Source of the DNA: Methanomicrobiales archaeon
GTDB lineage: Archaea; Halobacteriota; Methanomicrobia; Methanomicrobiales; Methanospirillaceae
Direction of reading: 5' to 3'
Assembly (NCBI GenBank): GCA_025360805.1
Contig: JANYBK010000130.1
Location: 1 to 43,058 of the forward strand
DNA: 43,058 nt
Under the pieces are notes generated by a model. The model saw nothing but the letters and a program-made list of their open reading frames with translations, searched no databases and was not told where the DNA came from. A program made the position numbers and the translations under genes. This document shows positions 9,465 through 19,110 of this stretch, piece by piece. The stretch's first letter is position 1, and every line of letters starts with the position of its first letter.

Positions 9465-10709
9465 TTATTTTTTTGTAAGGCGGGAATAAATGTTATAATA
9501 TTCCTGTGCAACGTGGTTAATATCAAACATTGCTATTGATCGCGATCTGCATTTCTGTGAGAGTACTTTCTCGTTTTCATTATTTGACAGACACCATTCA
9601 ATTCCTCTGGCAAGACTATCCGCATCATAAATCTCAGCGAGGTAACCAGTGGATTTATGCTCAATTATGTCCCGCGCTCCTCCGGTATCAAATGCAACAA
9701 CCGGCGTTCCACACGCCATTGATTCCAAAACGGTAAGACCAAATGCCTCCTGAATTGCCGGTGAAATATAAACATCGGATGCTGAATACACAAGAGATAA
9801 TGCAATTTCGCCGGATATTTTTCCTAAATTATGGTGAGGGATTCCTGCAGAATTCATTTTGGGTGTCACAGTATCCCCAAATGTGAGGAGTTCGCAGTTT
9901 GATTTTATGGATGAAGGCAGGTTTTTTAATGCAGATTGCAGATATTGGAATCCTTTCCGGGGGAGACTAGTTGCCCCGACAGCTCCAAAAAGTATAAATT
10001 TTTTCCCCATGGGTAAGTTAAGAATCTCCCGGGCCCACTGTTGATTTACGGGTTTATACACCGACAGATCAATCCCGTTCGGAATGACATGGATATTTTT
10101 TTTCTTGAGCAGTTCACTGCTCTTGGCACAATCCGCAAGCCACCTGCTTGGCGAGACGATCTCAATGTTCATGGGCTCCAGACATTTTCGTTTTCTTTCA
10201 AACAGGAAATAGCTGAGATCACGATACGATTGTGAATTTAACTGGGGACATGCACCACAATGTGTTTTGTATTTTTCACAATCCCCTGTATAACAACAAC
10301 CCCCGGTGAATGTCCACATATCGTGGAGGGTGAGGACAATTGGTATCTTAATTTTTTTTAATTGTGAAATCGGGAAAAAACCGCCGTTAATCCAATGAAA
10401 ATTGACGATATCAGGTTTTATCAGATTTATTTTTTTAGTAATGTTATATGGAAGCCATCCAACACTCCATGACGTTTTTTGTCGGTTTTTATAAAGTAGA
10501 AGTGGCGCAGAATCAGCATAATCCCGCACCATTGTTGTACTTCTGTACAATCTTGAATCTGAAGTCAGGACACTGGGATCGTCCGTAGTTTTTACCTGGA
10601 CATACATTTGCACATCAGTGCCAATATTTTTTAAACCCCCTAAAAGCCTTTTCGCAGCTAGCGAGGCACCGCCTGTATCTTCATAGGTGCTGACTAACAG
10701 GGTTTTCAT
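9465..10709 (-). CDS. Glycosyltransferase family 4
   Basis: STYEDTGGASLAAKRLLGGL; NFHWINGGFFP; LHDMWTFTGGCCYTGDCEKY; SPAIQEAFGLTVLESMACGTPVVAFDTGGARDIIEHKSTGYLAE. Confidence 0.92.
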   Translation of the reverse strand: MKTLLVSTYEDTGGASLAAKRLLGGLKNIGTDVQMYVQVKTTDDPSVLTSDSRLYRSTTMVRDYADSAPLLLYKNRQKTSWSVGWLPYNITKKINLIKPDIVNFHWINGGFFPISQLKKIKIPIVLTLHDMWTFTGGCCYTGDCEKYKTHCGACPQLNSQSYRDLSYFLFERKRKCLEPMNIEIVSPSRWLADCAKSSELLKKKNIHVIPNGIDLSVYKPVNQQWAREILNLPMGKKFILFGAVGATSLPRKGFQYLQSALKNLPSSIKSNCELLTFGDTVTPKMNSAGIPHHNLGKISGEIALSLVYSASDVYISPAIQEAFGLTVLESMACGTPVVAFDTGGARDIIEHKSTGYLAEIYDADSLARGIEWCLSNNENEKVLSQKCRSRSIAMFDINHVAQEYYNIYSRLTKK

Positions 10710-11188
10710 TAAACAACCTGTGTTGTATTTTCTTTTATAACATTCGCGGTTGTGGAACCTCTTGAAAATACACCGGAACTTTCAAAATATCACATTCGTT
10801 TTTTGCGATAAGCAGTATTTTCTCCATTGCAGTTGATACGGACATTCCAGATATATCTCGTAGTATTGCATACCGGATCATATATTGTAAAAACTGCGCG
10901 ATGGAAAAAAATACGTGGTGGCATTTTCTCTGTAATCAGACTTGCTGACTTATGGGGAATTGTGCGGGTTTAATCTGCGTTTACGATTTGATGAATGGTA
11001 CTTGTGTTGACCTAAATATACTCACAAAAAAAATAAAAACTTTAGAACCCGATAATTTGTTCAGTTCCGCAATGATTCTGATAATGGCCTGTTAACCATG
11101 GAGTGTTTGCTTGAAGTCCCGGTGGATCCACTACCATATTTTTCCCTATACTGAACCATATATTGTAATGAGAACGGGAGCATGAAAC

Positions 11189-12409
11189 ATGAGCAATCCA
11201 ATTGATAAAATTATAATTTTATTAGAACAACCCCTTGATAAAAGACTTTTTAATATTATTGGTGTTGAGACATTAATTTGTAACGGATTTGATGTAGAAA
11301 TATGGGATCTCACACCGTTTTTTCATAAAGAATTCATTGAGAGAATAGTTCTCGATGGTCAGGTAGTTTTTGAGGGATACAAAAAATTCGACAACAGACA
11401 TGATATTGTTCAATCATTATCAAAAATATCTTCGAATTCCATTGTAAATTCATTTATTTCGTACCAATTTCATACGTATTTCATCTACCATCTATTGTCA
11501 AAAAATAATATAAAATATTGTGTGCTGCAAATGATATCGTTTCCCAATCCCCCTACGATTCCCCAAGGGGCTTCGATTGCTGTTTTCATGTCTTTTATTA
11601 AAAAAGTAATCTCACTTAAACCGAAACATGCATTTTTTGGTCTTTGTGATAAACTTTTATTAAAATATTATTATCTGGGGGGTATTCGTCCAGCAGATAT
11701 AGCACTTATGTCTGGTGAGAGATCTCTTGAGATTGTCAGAGATCCGATTAGTGCAAAAACTCATACGATATGGGGCCATGCCTGGGACTATGACTTATAT
11801 ATTAAGGAGAGAAATAATCCGATAATCCCGGATCCCTCGTTGGGGATTTTTCTTGATGAATACTACCCCCTGCATACGGATCTGGATTATCTGGGAATTT
11901 CATCTCCTATCGGGGCTGAAGAGTATTATGCAAAACTTTGCACTTTTTTTAATCATCTGGAGAAATCCTATAATGTCCGGATTGTTATCGCAGCACATCC
12001 CCGATCCAATTATTCTCAATATAAGGATTACTTCGGAGGCAGGCCAATTATTAAAGGACAAACTGCACGATTGGTGCATGAGTCCGCATTTGTTCTCGCA
12101 CATGATAGCACTTCGATAAATTTTGCAATTTTATTTCGAAAACCTATCATATTTATCACCATGGACAAAATACAAAAATGTGATGACGGGAGACTGACGA
12201 CCGCTGTGAGTATCGAATCGATGGCACATGCCTTAAAGAAAGCACCAATAAATATCGATACTATGAATGAATTCGACTGGTTAAAAGAATTACAGGTCGA
12301 TATGCAATCTTACTTGAATTATCAGAATGATATAATCAAAAAGGCGGGGACTCCAGAAATCCCCTTTTGGGAGATTTACGTTCAATCTATACGACAAATT
12401 TATACTTAG
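11189..12409 (+). CDS. Putative GT-B-like surface polysaccharide transferase (capsule/polysialyltransferase-like C-terminus)
   Basis: C-terminal RIVIAAHPRSNYSQYKDYF...TARLVHESAFVLAHDSTSINFAILFRKPIIFIT resembles the nucleotide-sugar half of capsule/surface carbohydrate transferases; no named family certain. Confidence 0.5.
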   Translation: MSNPIDKIIILLEQPLDKRLFNIIGVETLICNGFDVEIWDLTPFFHKEFIERIVLDGQVVFEGYKKFDNRHDIVQSLSKISSNSIVNSFISYQFHTYFIYHLLSKNNIKYCVLQMISFPNPPTIPQGASIAVFMSFIKKVISLKPKHAFFGLCDKLLLKYYYLGGIRPADIALMSGERSLEIVRDPISAKTHTIWGHAWDYDLYIKERNNPIIPDPSLGIFLDEYYPLHTDLDYLGISSPIGAEEYYAKLCTFFNHLEKSYNVRIVIAAHPRSNYSQYKDYFGGRPIIKGQTARLVHESAFVLAHDSTSINFAILFRKPIIFITMDKIQKCDDGRLTTAVSIESMAHALKKAPINIDTMNEFDWLKELQVDMQSYLNYQNDIIKKAGTPEIPFWEIYVQSIRQIYT

Positions 12410-12555
12410 TTTTTGTTACTTTCCGTTTCTGAATTTGTACAAAGAACCGTTTATTTGGCGATATACTCAAAAATGGGTATAATAAATAATAAGCATTGCC
12501 AATAATAAATTGTGAAGAAAGCAATGAAACTTCTGACGAAAAATAATCATAATTC

Positions 12556-13581
12556 GTGGGGTTAATGATGGCAAATACGTTAAAATGTCCTGTATGTAAT
12601 TCCAATGTTTATCATTCCCTGAAAAATGAAGTCCATCCCGATGATTTTTCTGATGATGTATATAATATTCAACTTGAAGGATATCTCAAAACCCAGAAAA
12701 ATTGCTCTAAAATAAGTTTTAATATTGCAATATGTCCCTACTGCCAATTACTTTTCAAAGAAACTTTTTTTAGTGATAATGAATTAGAAGAAATTTATCA
12801 ACATGAATATTTGTCTCAGGAAGCGAAAATGGTAAATCTAGAAGGATTTGTTTATTCAAATGCTTTTTTTTTGGGAAATTGTTCGAAAGATGCTTTTGAT
12901 CTTGTAACGAAAATAAACTGCACTCGTAGTTCGCAAATAAAAAGAATTTTCGATATCGGAGGGAGAAATGGTTTTAGATTGATGGAATTGGCACGGAATA
13001 ATTTTGAATGTATTGTTTTCGATCCCATTCCCCTCGAACCCTGTGATAATACAATTAAAAAGGAATACCTTTTCCTTGATGATATTGATGCAAAAAAAAA
13101 TTCAGCTGATCTTATCATTTTTTGCAATATTTTAGAACACTGTAAAAACCCTGTAGATGTTATTTCAAAATGCAGCAATCTTTTAAACGATTACGGATAT
13201 ATTTTTATTCAGGTACCTTTCGAAATCCCTCTTATTTTAGAATGGCTTTTAATTGGAAAAATTCGAAAAAAGAATTTGCGTAACGATCTTACGCATGTCC
13301 TGTTTTTCACATTAGAATCTCTAACAACATTACTTGAAAGTAAGGGATTTACGTGCATCGATGCGAATATTGAATCTTTACAAATTACTGAATCCGGATC
13401 ACAAGTTTTGGTTATTAATGTTCTTGCACAAAAGACAAATATGGTTAAAAAACCCACTCAAAAGATGTTGAAGCTTTTTAATACTCTCAACACTACTGTC
13501 ATAAAATTTGAATTGAACCGACTAAGGTTCCTGCTCAATAAATATTTCAAACGGACATTTATTGTGGCACTCCATACTTAA
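12556..13581 (+). CDS. SAM-dependent methyltransferase with N-terminal zinc-ribbon-like Cys motif
   Basis: LKCPVCNSN...CPYCQLLFKETF; RIFDIGGRNGFRLMELA; DLIIFCNILEHCKNPVDVISKCSNLLNDYGYIFIQVPFE. True start may be 12568. Confidence 0.8.
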   Translation: MGLMMANTLKCPVCNSNVYHSLKNEVHPDDFSDDVYNIQLEGYLKTQKNCSKISFNIAICPYCQLLFKETFFSDNELEEIYQHEYLSQEAKMVNLEGFVYSNAFFLGNCSKDAFDLVTKINCTRSSQIKRIFDIGGRNGFRLMELARNNFECIVFDPIPLEPCDNTIKKEYLFLDDIDAKKNSADLIIFCNILEHCKNPVDVISKCSNLLNDYGYIFIQVPFEIPLILEWLLIGKIRKKNLRNDLTHVLFFTLESLTTLLESKGFTCIDANIESLQITESGSQVLVINVLAQKTNMVKKPTQKMLKLFNTLNTTVIKFELNRLRFLLNKYFKRTFIVALHT

Positions 13582-13666
13582 AAACACGTACTCTGTCGAA
13601 TAGAAAAATTAAATAGTAATAAAATAATATTTTTGACACATTTTCTAGTAAAAATTGGGGGAATTT

Positions 13667-14482
13667 ATGTCAGTAAAAATGCAGTTCAATAAATTTGTTA
13701 AACAAATAATGCAACGTTTTAACCTTAAAATTGACAAGTGTGATATAAATGGTTATACTTTTACTGATGAGCAAATTCTCAAAGCTATTTATGAGATCAA
13801 TTGTTTGTACAATGAATTTGTTTTTAATGAAAATAAAAAATACAATGAAATTCAGATTTCATTGCTAAAAAATTTAATAGGGACCGGTTTTGGGGAAGGG
13901 TTGTATATCCTGGATTCGCTTCAGAAATCCCTCACGGCAGAGGGGGATGTATGTGAATTCGGTGTTGCCCAGGGTGCAACCTCCGCGTTGATAGCAAATG
14001 AGATAAAAAATCCAAACAAGAATCTCTGGTTATTTGATTCGTTTGAGGGCCTCCCCGCACCTACTGAGAAGGACAGCCTGATAAATGATATTTTCAACCT
14101 CGGATCAATGGCAGCATATAAGGGGAAGATGGCCTGTCCGATGGATATGGTCAAATCGCGGTTATCAGATATCAATTTCCCAAGCGAACGAACCAAACTT
14201 ATCCCGGGATTCATTGAGAAGACGATCTTCAATCCGGATCTGCCGAAAAAAGTTTGTTTTGCCTATATTGATTTCGATTTTTATGAACCCATATTAATTG
14301 CCTTACAGTATCTGGATCATGTCCTCCAGCCGGGGGGTATCGTCATCGTTGATGACTACAACTTCTTCTCAGATGGTGTAAAAATCGCGGTTGACGAATT
14401 TTATGCGGCTAACAGGGAAAAATATGAACTTACGTTCCCGATAAAATCGGCAGGTTTCTTCTGCATCTTGAGGAAAAAATAA
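13667..14482 (+). CDS. TylF/MycF-type (macrocin O-methyltransferase family) methyltransferase
   Basis: VCEFGVAQGATSALIANEI; LWLFDSFEGLPAPTEKD; FAYIDFDFYEPILIALQYLDHVLQPGGIVIVDDY; start MSVKMQF inside the listed ORF. Confidence 0.88.
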   Translation: MSVKMQFNKFVKQIMQRFNLKIDKCDINGYTFTDEQILKAIYEINCLYNEFVFNENKKYNEIQISLLKNLIGTGFGEGLYILDSLQKSLTAEGDVCEFGVAQGATSALIANEIKNPNKNLWLFDSFEGLPAPTEKDSLINDIFNLGSMAAYKGKMACPMDMVKSRLSDINFPSERTKLIPGFIEKTIFNPDLPKKVCFAYIDFDFYEPILIALQYLDHVLQPGGIVIVDDYNFFSDGVKIAVDEFYAANREKYELTFPIKSAGFFCILRKK

Positions 14483-14534
14483 GGTCCGTTAATTTTCTGA
14501 CAGGATTGAATTATCCAATGATCCTGCCCCGTTT

Positions 14535-15188
14535 TCAGGTCCATGCGACATTCCGTTCTGAGGATTTTTTAATGACATAGTCGCGGGGATTCCCGATATA
14601 TACGGAATTGTCCTCGAGGTCCATATCCAGCAAAAACGACCCGGCGGCAATTTTACAGTTTTCTCCGACCACACAATCACCGAGGATCACGGCACCGGGA
14701 TGCATGCTTAAGTATTTTCCAAGGACTGGATACTTGTCTTTGTTACCACCGACATTGCATTTCTGGTACACTAAGAGATAATCAGAGTATTTTGCATTGC
14801 CCAGAACCGTCCCGATGGGATGGGCAAATAAAAAAATTTTTGGGAGATTCACTTCATAAAAAACATCGATACCGTGGAGACATTTGTTCAATAAGAATAG
14901 TTTTGTACAGACATTGACATCATTCCTCTCCTTAAAAATAAGGTTTGATGCCATATAGAGAAACATTGCATAGTGATCGCTGTTCAGGTGATTGAACACC
15001 GGATCCCCGCTGTTCTTGGGAAAATATTTGTCGTTCACATCAGAGAAACAAAAATCCATATCCTCCATTACCGCATCGATATTCATACCGATGTCATTGT
15101 TCCGGATCCTTTTGCCGTCAGGGAAAAAAATATTCAATTGTGTTGTGACGTAACGTACCAAATCTTCTTTTCCTAATGACATTCGCAT
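14535..15188 (-). CDS. Serine acetyltransferase-like left-handed beta-helix acyltransferase
   Basis: FAHPIGTVLGNAKYSDYLLVYQKCNVGGNKDKYPVLGKYLSMHPGAVILGDCVVGENCKIAAGS hexapeptide repeats. Confidence 0.75.
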   Translation of the reverse strand: MRMSLGKEDLVRYVTTQLNIFFPDGKRIRNNDIGMNIDAVMEDMDFCFSDVNDKYFPKNSGDPVFNHLNSDHYAMFLYMASNLIFKERNDVNVCTKLFLLNKCLHGIDVFYEVNLPKIFLFAHPIGTVLGNAKYSDYLLVYQKCNVGGNKDKYPVLGKYLSMHPGAVILGDCVVGENCKIAAGSFLLDMDLEDNSVYIGNPRDYVIKKSSERNVAWT

Positions 15189-15475
15189 AAGTATTCATGG
15201 TAATTTCACATCAATATTAATTTCTGCGTATTTTCAGGTGCGTTGTCATTTGATATTGAGATGAGAGTCCGATACAGATTTTTCAAGCGGATAAAATGTG
15301 AACGGAGTAGGACCGTAAATCAGGCAAATCCCCGATGACAGAAATACCGTATTTCGGTTTCGGGATCCATAATCACCATAATCGGGATCAAGCAGGTGTC
15401 CTCACGATATTTTTACTATAAAAAGATATTTTAAACAATGAAACGAAAAATGAACACGTATATGGTGAATATTTC

Positions 15476-16471
15476 TTGAGATACCTGCTCGTAGGCCTAG
15501 GAAGTATCGGAAAACGCCACCTTCGTAATATCAGGTCAATCGATCCTGACGGGCACATCACCGTCTGGCATACATATACAAAGAGGGGTGAGATGGAAAA
15601 CCCCGATCATCCGGCCGACCGGGTCGTATACTCATTTGAAGAAGCGATGGATCCAAAACCCGATGCTGCGTTCATCACCATTCCCGCATCTTCTCATATT
15701 CCGGTTGCCATCCAATTCGCCCGTGAAGGGATCGATCTTTTCATAGAAAAACCAATTTCCTCCTCCTTATCTGGCATCGATGAGCTTTTTCGGATCCAAA
15801 AAATACACAACACCCTCATTATGGTTGGGTATAATCTCCGGTTTCATCCCCCTCTGCAGATCCTCAAACACTGTATTGAGGATGGCAGGATCGGAAAACT
15901 CCTCAGTATCCGGGCCGAGGTCGGACAATACCTTCCGGAATGGCGACCCGGAACCGATTACCGTTCCTCAGTGAGTGCCCGGAGCGAGCTCGGAGGTGGA
16001 GCGGTGTTCGAGCTCAGCCATGAACTGGATTACACCCTGTGGCTGGCAGGGGATGTACGTTCGGTCTCAGCACAGACCAGCCACCTGAGCGATCTCGAGA
16101 TCGATGTCGAGGATACCGCGGAAATAATCCTGATATTTGCCAACGGGGCCATGGGTAGCATTCATCTCGATATGGTTCAGCGGCCCTCAAACCGGAACTG
16201 CAGGGTACTGGGAATGGAGGGAACCCTCACCTGGGATGGAACAACGGATGCGGTGATGCTATATTCAAATGCAACTGGTCAATGGTCCACCATCCATCCT
16301 GGACAAAAAACAGACCGTAACCGGATGTACATATCAGAACTAGAGCATTTTTTTGCCTGTATCCGGGAACGGAAAGAACCGCTGGTTACCGGAACCGAGG
16401 GGAAACGGGTGCTGCAGCTCGCACTTGCCGTCTTACAATCATCGCGTGAACAAAGGAGCATCCCTCTATGA
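15476..16471 (+). CDS. Gfo/Idh/MocA-family oxidoreductase (PtmF-like), TTG start
   Basis: RYLLVGLGSIGKRHLRNIR; DLFIEKPISSSLSG; VGYNLRFHP; next to PtmB- and PtmA-like genes as in the Campylobacter flagellin-modification locus. Confidence 0.85.
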   Translation: MRYLLVGLGSIGKRHLRNIRSIDPDGHITVWHTYTKRGEMENPDHPADRVVYSFEEAMDPKPDAAFITIPASSHIPVAIQFAREGIDLFIEKPISSSLSGIDELFRIQKIHNTLIMVGYNLRFHPPLQILKHCIEDGRIGKLLSIRAEVGQYLPEWRPGTDYRSSVSARSELGGGAVFELSHELDYTLWLAGDVRSVSAQTSHLSDLEIDVEDTAEIILIFANGAMGSIHLDMVQRPSNRNCRVLGMEGTLTWDGTTDAVMLYSNATGQWSTIHPGQKTDRNRMYISELEHFFACIRERKEPLVTGTEGKRVLQLALAVLQSSREQRSIPL

Positions 16472-17190
16472 CTCCGGATGTTACAGGATTCATCTTTGCA
16501 CGAGGGGGATCCAAAGGTGTACCGCGAAAAAATATCCGTCCTCTGGCCGGCAAACCCCTCATTGCCTGGGCAATCGGGACCGCAAAGGAGAGCAGGTTCA
16601 TCAACCGGGTGATTGTCTCTACCGATGATGATGAAATCGCCCGTATTGCCATTCAGTCCGGAGCGGAAGTCCCGTTCATGCGGCCTGCGGAACTCTCCGG
16701 GGATACATCACCCGAATGGTTTGCCTGGCAGCATGCAATTACAGAAGTCCAGAAAACAAATAATCAACACCTTGACGTTTTTGTAAGTATCCCCACTACA
16801 TCTCCACTGCGGTCAGCTTCGGATGTTGATGCATGCATATCAAGACTTCTTGACAGCGATGCAGACATCGTTATAACCATTAAAAAAGCGGAAAGAAGCC
16901 CCTACTTTAATATGGTAAATCTGGATGACAATGGCTATGCCCATATTGTAATCAGTAACGGGAACCGTATGACCCGGCGTCAGGATGCACCCCCGGTATA
17001 TGATATAACAACTGTCGCGTATGCAGCCCGCCCGGATTTTATCATGAGTGCGCACAATATGTTTGAAGGAAAAGTCATGGTAGTTGAAGTGCCTTCAGAA
17101 CGCGCTCTGGATATCGATACTGAATTGGATTTTAAGATTGCAGAATGCCTCATGAAAGAAAAACAGGACGTAATCAAGGATCAGATTTGA
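16468..17190 (+). CDS. legF: CMP-nonulosonate (acylneuraminate/legionaminate) cytidylyltransferase, LegF/PtmB/NeuA-like
   Basis: GFIFARGGSKGVPRKNIRPLAGKPLIAWAI; STDDDEIARIAIQSGAEVPFMRPAELSGDTSP; 4-nt overlap with the upstream gene. Confidence 0.88.
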   Translation: MTPDVTGFIFARGGSKGVPRKNIRPLAGKPLIAWAIGTAKESRFINRVIVSTDDDEIARIAIQSGAEVPFMRPAELSGDTSPEWFAWQHAITEVQKTNNQHLDVFVSIPTTSPLRSASDVDACISRLLDSDADIVITIKKAERSPYFNMVNLDDNGYAHIVISNGNRMTRRQDAPPVYDITTVAYAARPDFIMSAHNMFEGKVMVVEVPSERALDIDTELDFKIAECLMKEKQDVIKDQI

Positions 17191-17200
17191 AGGTGCCTCC

Positions 17201-18004
17201 ATGAAACACGTGAATGAATTAATGAATATTAAAAACCGCGTTGCTGTTGTCACGGGGGGAGCCGGACACATCGGTTCTGCGATCTGCGATGCACTGGCTG
17301 AATCTGGCGCGGATATTGTAATTATTGATTGCAATACGGAGCTGTGTTCTAAAAAATGTGTGCAGCTCAATCATGATTATGACGTGCAAGCACTCCCTCT
17401 TGTGATGGATTTGGCCGATGAGAAAAAATTGCGGAAGGTTCCGGAAAAAATCCTGAAACAATTCAACTCCATTGATATTCTGGTGAATTGTGCGGCACTT
17501 GTCGGGACATCGTCACTGAAAGGATGGGGGGTTGAATTCGTGGAACAGGATGTGGATACGTGGAGACTGGCTCTTGAAATAAATCTCACCGCTCCATTTA
17601 TTCTTACCCAGGCTTGTTCGGAAGCCCTGATTAAGTCACAACATGGATCAGTAATCAATATCGGTTCAATTTATGGCATAAACGGTCCGGATATGCAGAT
17701 TTATGAAGGGACCACCATGGGAAATCCGGCTGCATATGCAGCAAGTAAAGGTGGACTTGTCCAGCTGACACGATGGCTGGCCACCGTTCTTGCCCCACAC
17801 GTGCGGGCCAATACGATAACACTTGGTGGAGTGTACCGCAGTCAACCCGAAAAATTTCATTCAAAATATGTGAAAAAAACCCCCATGCAACGGATGGCTA
17901 CTGAAGAGGACATCAAAGGAGCTGCACTCTTCCTTGCAAGTGACCTATCGGCGTATGTTACCGGCCAGAACCTTGTGGTTGATGGGGGATTTACGGTTTG
18001 GTAA
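17201..18004 (+). CDS. SDR oxidoreductase, PtmA-like (flagellin modification protein A family)
   Basis: NRVAVVTGGAGHIGSAICDALAESGADIVIID; NIGSIYGINGPDMQIYEGTTMGNPAAYAASKGGLVQLTRWLA; C-terminal VVDGGFTVW. Confidence 0.85.
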   Translation: MKHVNELMNIKNRVAVVTGGAGHIGSAICDALAESGADIVIIDCNTELCSKKCVQLNHDYDVQALPLVMDLADEKKLRKVPEKILKQFNSIDILVNCAALVGTSSLKGWGVEFVEQDVDTWRLALEINLTAPFILTQACSEALIKSQHGSVINIGSIYGINGPDMQIYEGTTMGNPAAYAASKGGLVQLTRWLATVLAPHVRANTITLGGVYRSQPEKFHSKYVKKTPMQRMATEEDIKGAALFLASDLSAYVTGQNLVVDGGFTVW

Positions 18005-18075
18005 CTGTTATCATGGATGTGGATATAGTAACCTGACGGAAAAATTAATTCAATAAAAAAAGATCAGCCCGTGAT

Positions 18076-19110
18076 CTACCCATGCTCTAGTTCCCGCAGT
18101 ATCCGCTTGAGTTCATCTTTATCAATAAGGGGTGCGTCCTGCGAAGAAAAATTCTCTTTCTTTGTCTTTTTAAACCCTTTAATTATTGCAGGATCCAAAG
18201 GATTCTCGTAGGACAATGTATGAGGGATGATCAGAAACATGTCGTCTCGTTCGTATGCTCGTTCTGCTTCCTCTTCAGCCATGAGGTCTTCATATAATTT
18301 CTCGCCGTTTCGTTTTCCGATTATTTTTAATGAGATTGCATCCTGGCTATAGCCAGATTGGGGGGCGTATTCTTCAATCATTGCTTCTGCGAGATCAGCG
18401 ATGCGAAGTGCCGGCATTTTAAGAATAAAAATCTCTCTACCTTTAGCGATTTCCCCGGCATTCAAAATCAGATCACTCGCAGATGAAATTTTCATAAAAA
18501 ACCGGGTCATGCGTTTATCGGTAATTGTTACCGGACCCCCTTCCATAATCTGTTTTTTGAAAAGAGGAATGACCGATCCACGGGAGTTCAGTACGTTTCC
18601 AAATCGTACACTTGAAAAAACAGTTCTATGATTTTTTCCACTGTAATAATTTGCAGAAATGGTTAAGCGTTCCGCCAGTAATTTGGTCGCCCCCATGACA
18701 TTTGTGGGACTGACTGCCTTATCAGTACTGACATTGATCACTTTCTCAACTTCATTTGATAATGCAGATTCGAGAACATTCTGTGTGCCAAGCACGTTCG
18801 TTTTAACCGCGTCGAAGGGATTGTATTCGCAGAGAGGAACATGTTTTAATGCCGAGGTATGAAATACGATATCAATTTCATCCATGGCCATATTCAACCG
18901 GTCTTTGTCCCGGATATCTCCCAAAAGGGTCCTGATTTTTTCTGATTGTAGTTCCTGCTCCAGATCAAAAAGACCAGTTTCATTATTATCAAAAACCCGG
19001 ATAATTGCCGGATTGAGTGCCAGGAGTTTTTTAACCAGATTACTGCCAATCGACCCAACGCCTCCGGTTACAAGAACTTTTTTATTTTTATAAAAATTGT
19101 GATACATCAT
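18076..19110 (-). CDS. CapD/PseB/PglF-like NDP-HexNAc 4,6-dehydratase
   Basis: NKKVLVTGGVGSIGSNLVKKLLALNPAIIRVFDNNE; HTSALKHVPLCEYNPFDAVKTNVLGTQNV; NVSTDKAVSPTNVMGATKLLAERL; SVRFGNVLNSRGSVIPLFKKQI. Confidence 0.9.
   Translation of the reverse strand: MMYHNFYKNKKVLVTGGVGSIGSNLVKKLLALNPAIIRVFDNNETGLFDLEQELQSEKIRTLLGDIRDKDRLNMAMDEIDIVFHTSALKHVPLCEYNPFDAVKTNVLGTQNVLESALSNEVEKVINVSTDKAVSPTNVMGATKLLAERLTISANYYSGKNHRTVFSSVRFGNVLNSRGSVIPLFKKQIMEGGPVTITDKRMTRFFMKISSASDLILNAGEIAKGREIFILKMPALRIADLAEAMIEEYAPQSGYSQDAISLKIIGKRNGEKLYEDLMAEEEAERAYERDDMFLIIPHTLSYENPLDPAIIKGFKKTKKENFSSQDAPLIDKDELKRILRELEHG

Noticed and set aside
15361-15404. cgggatc direct repeat upstream of the PtmF-like gene
   Set aside because: Two 7-mers about 20 bp apart are too short to distinguish from chance.
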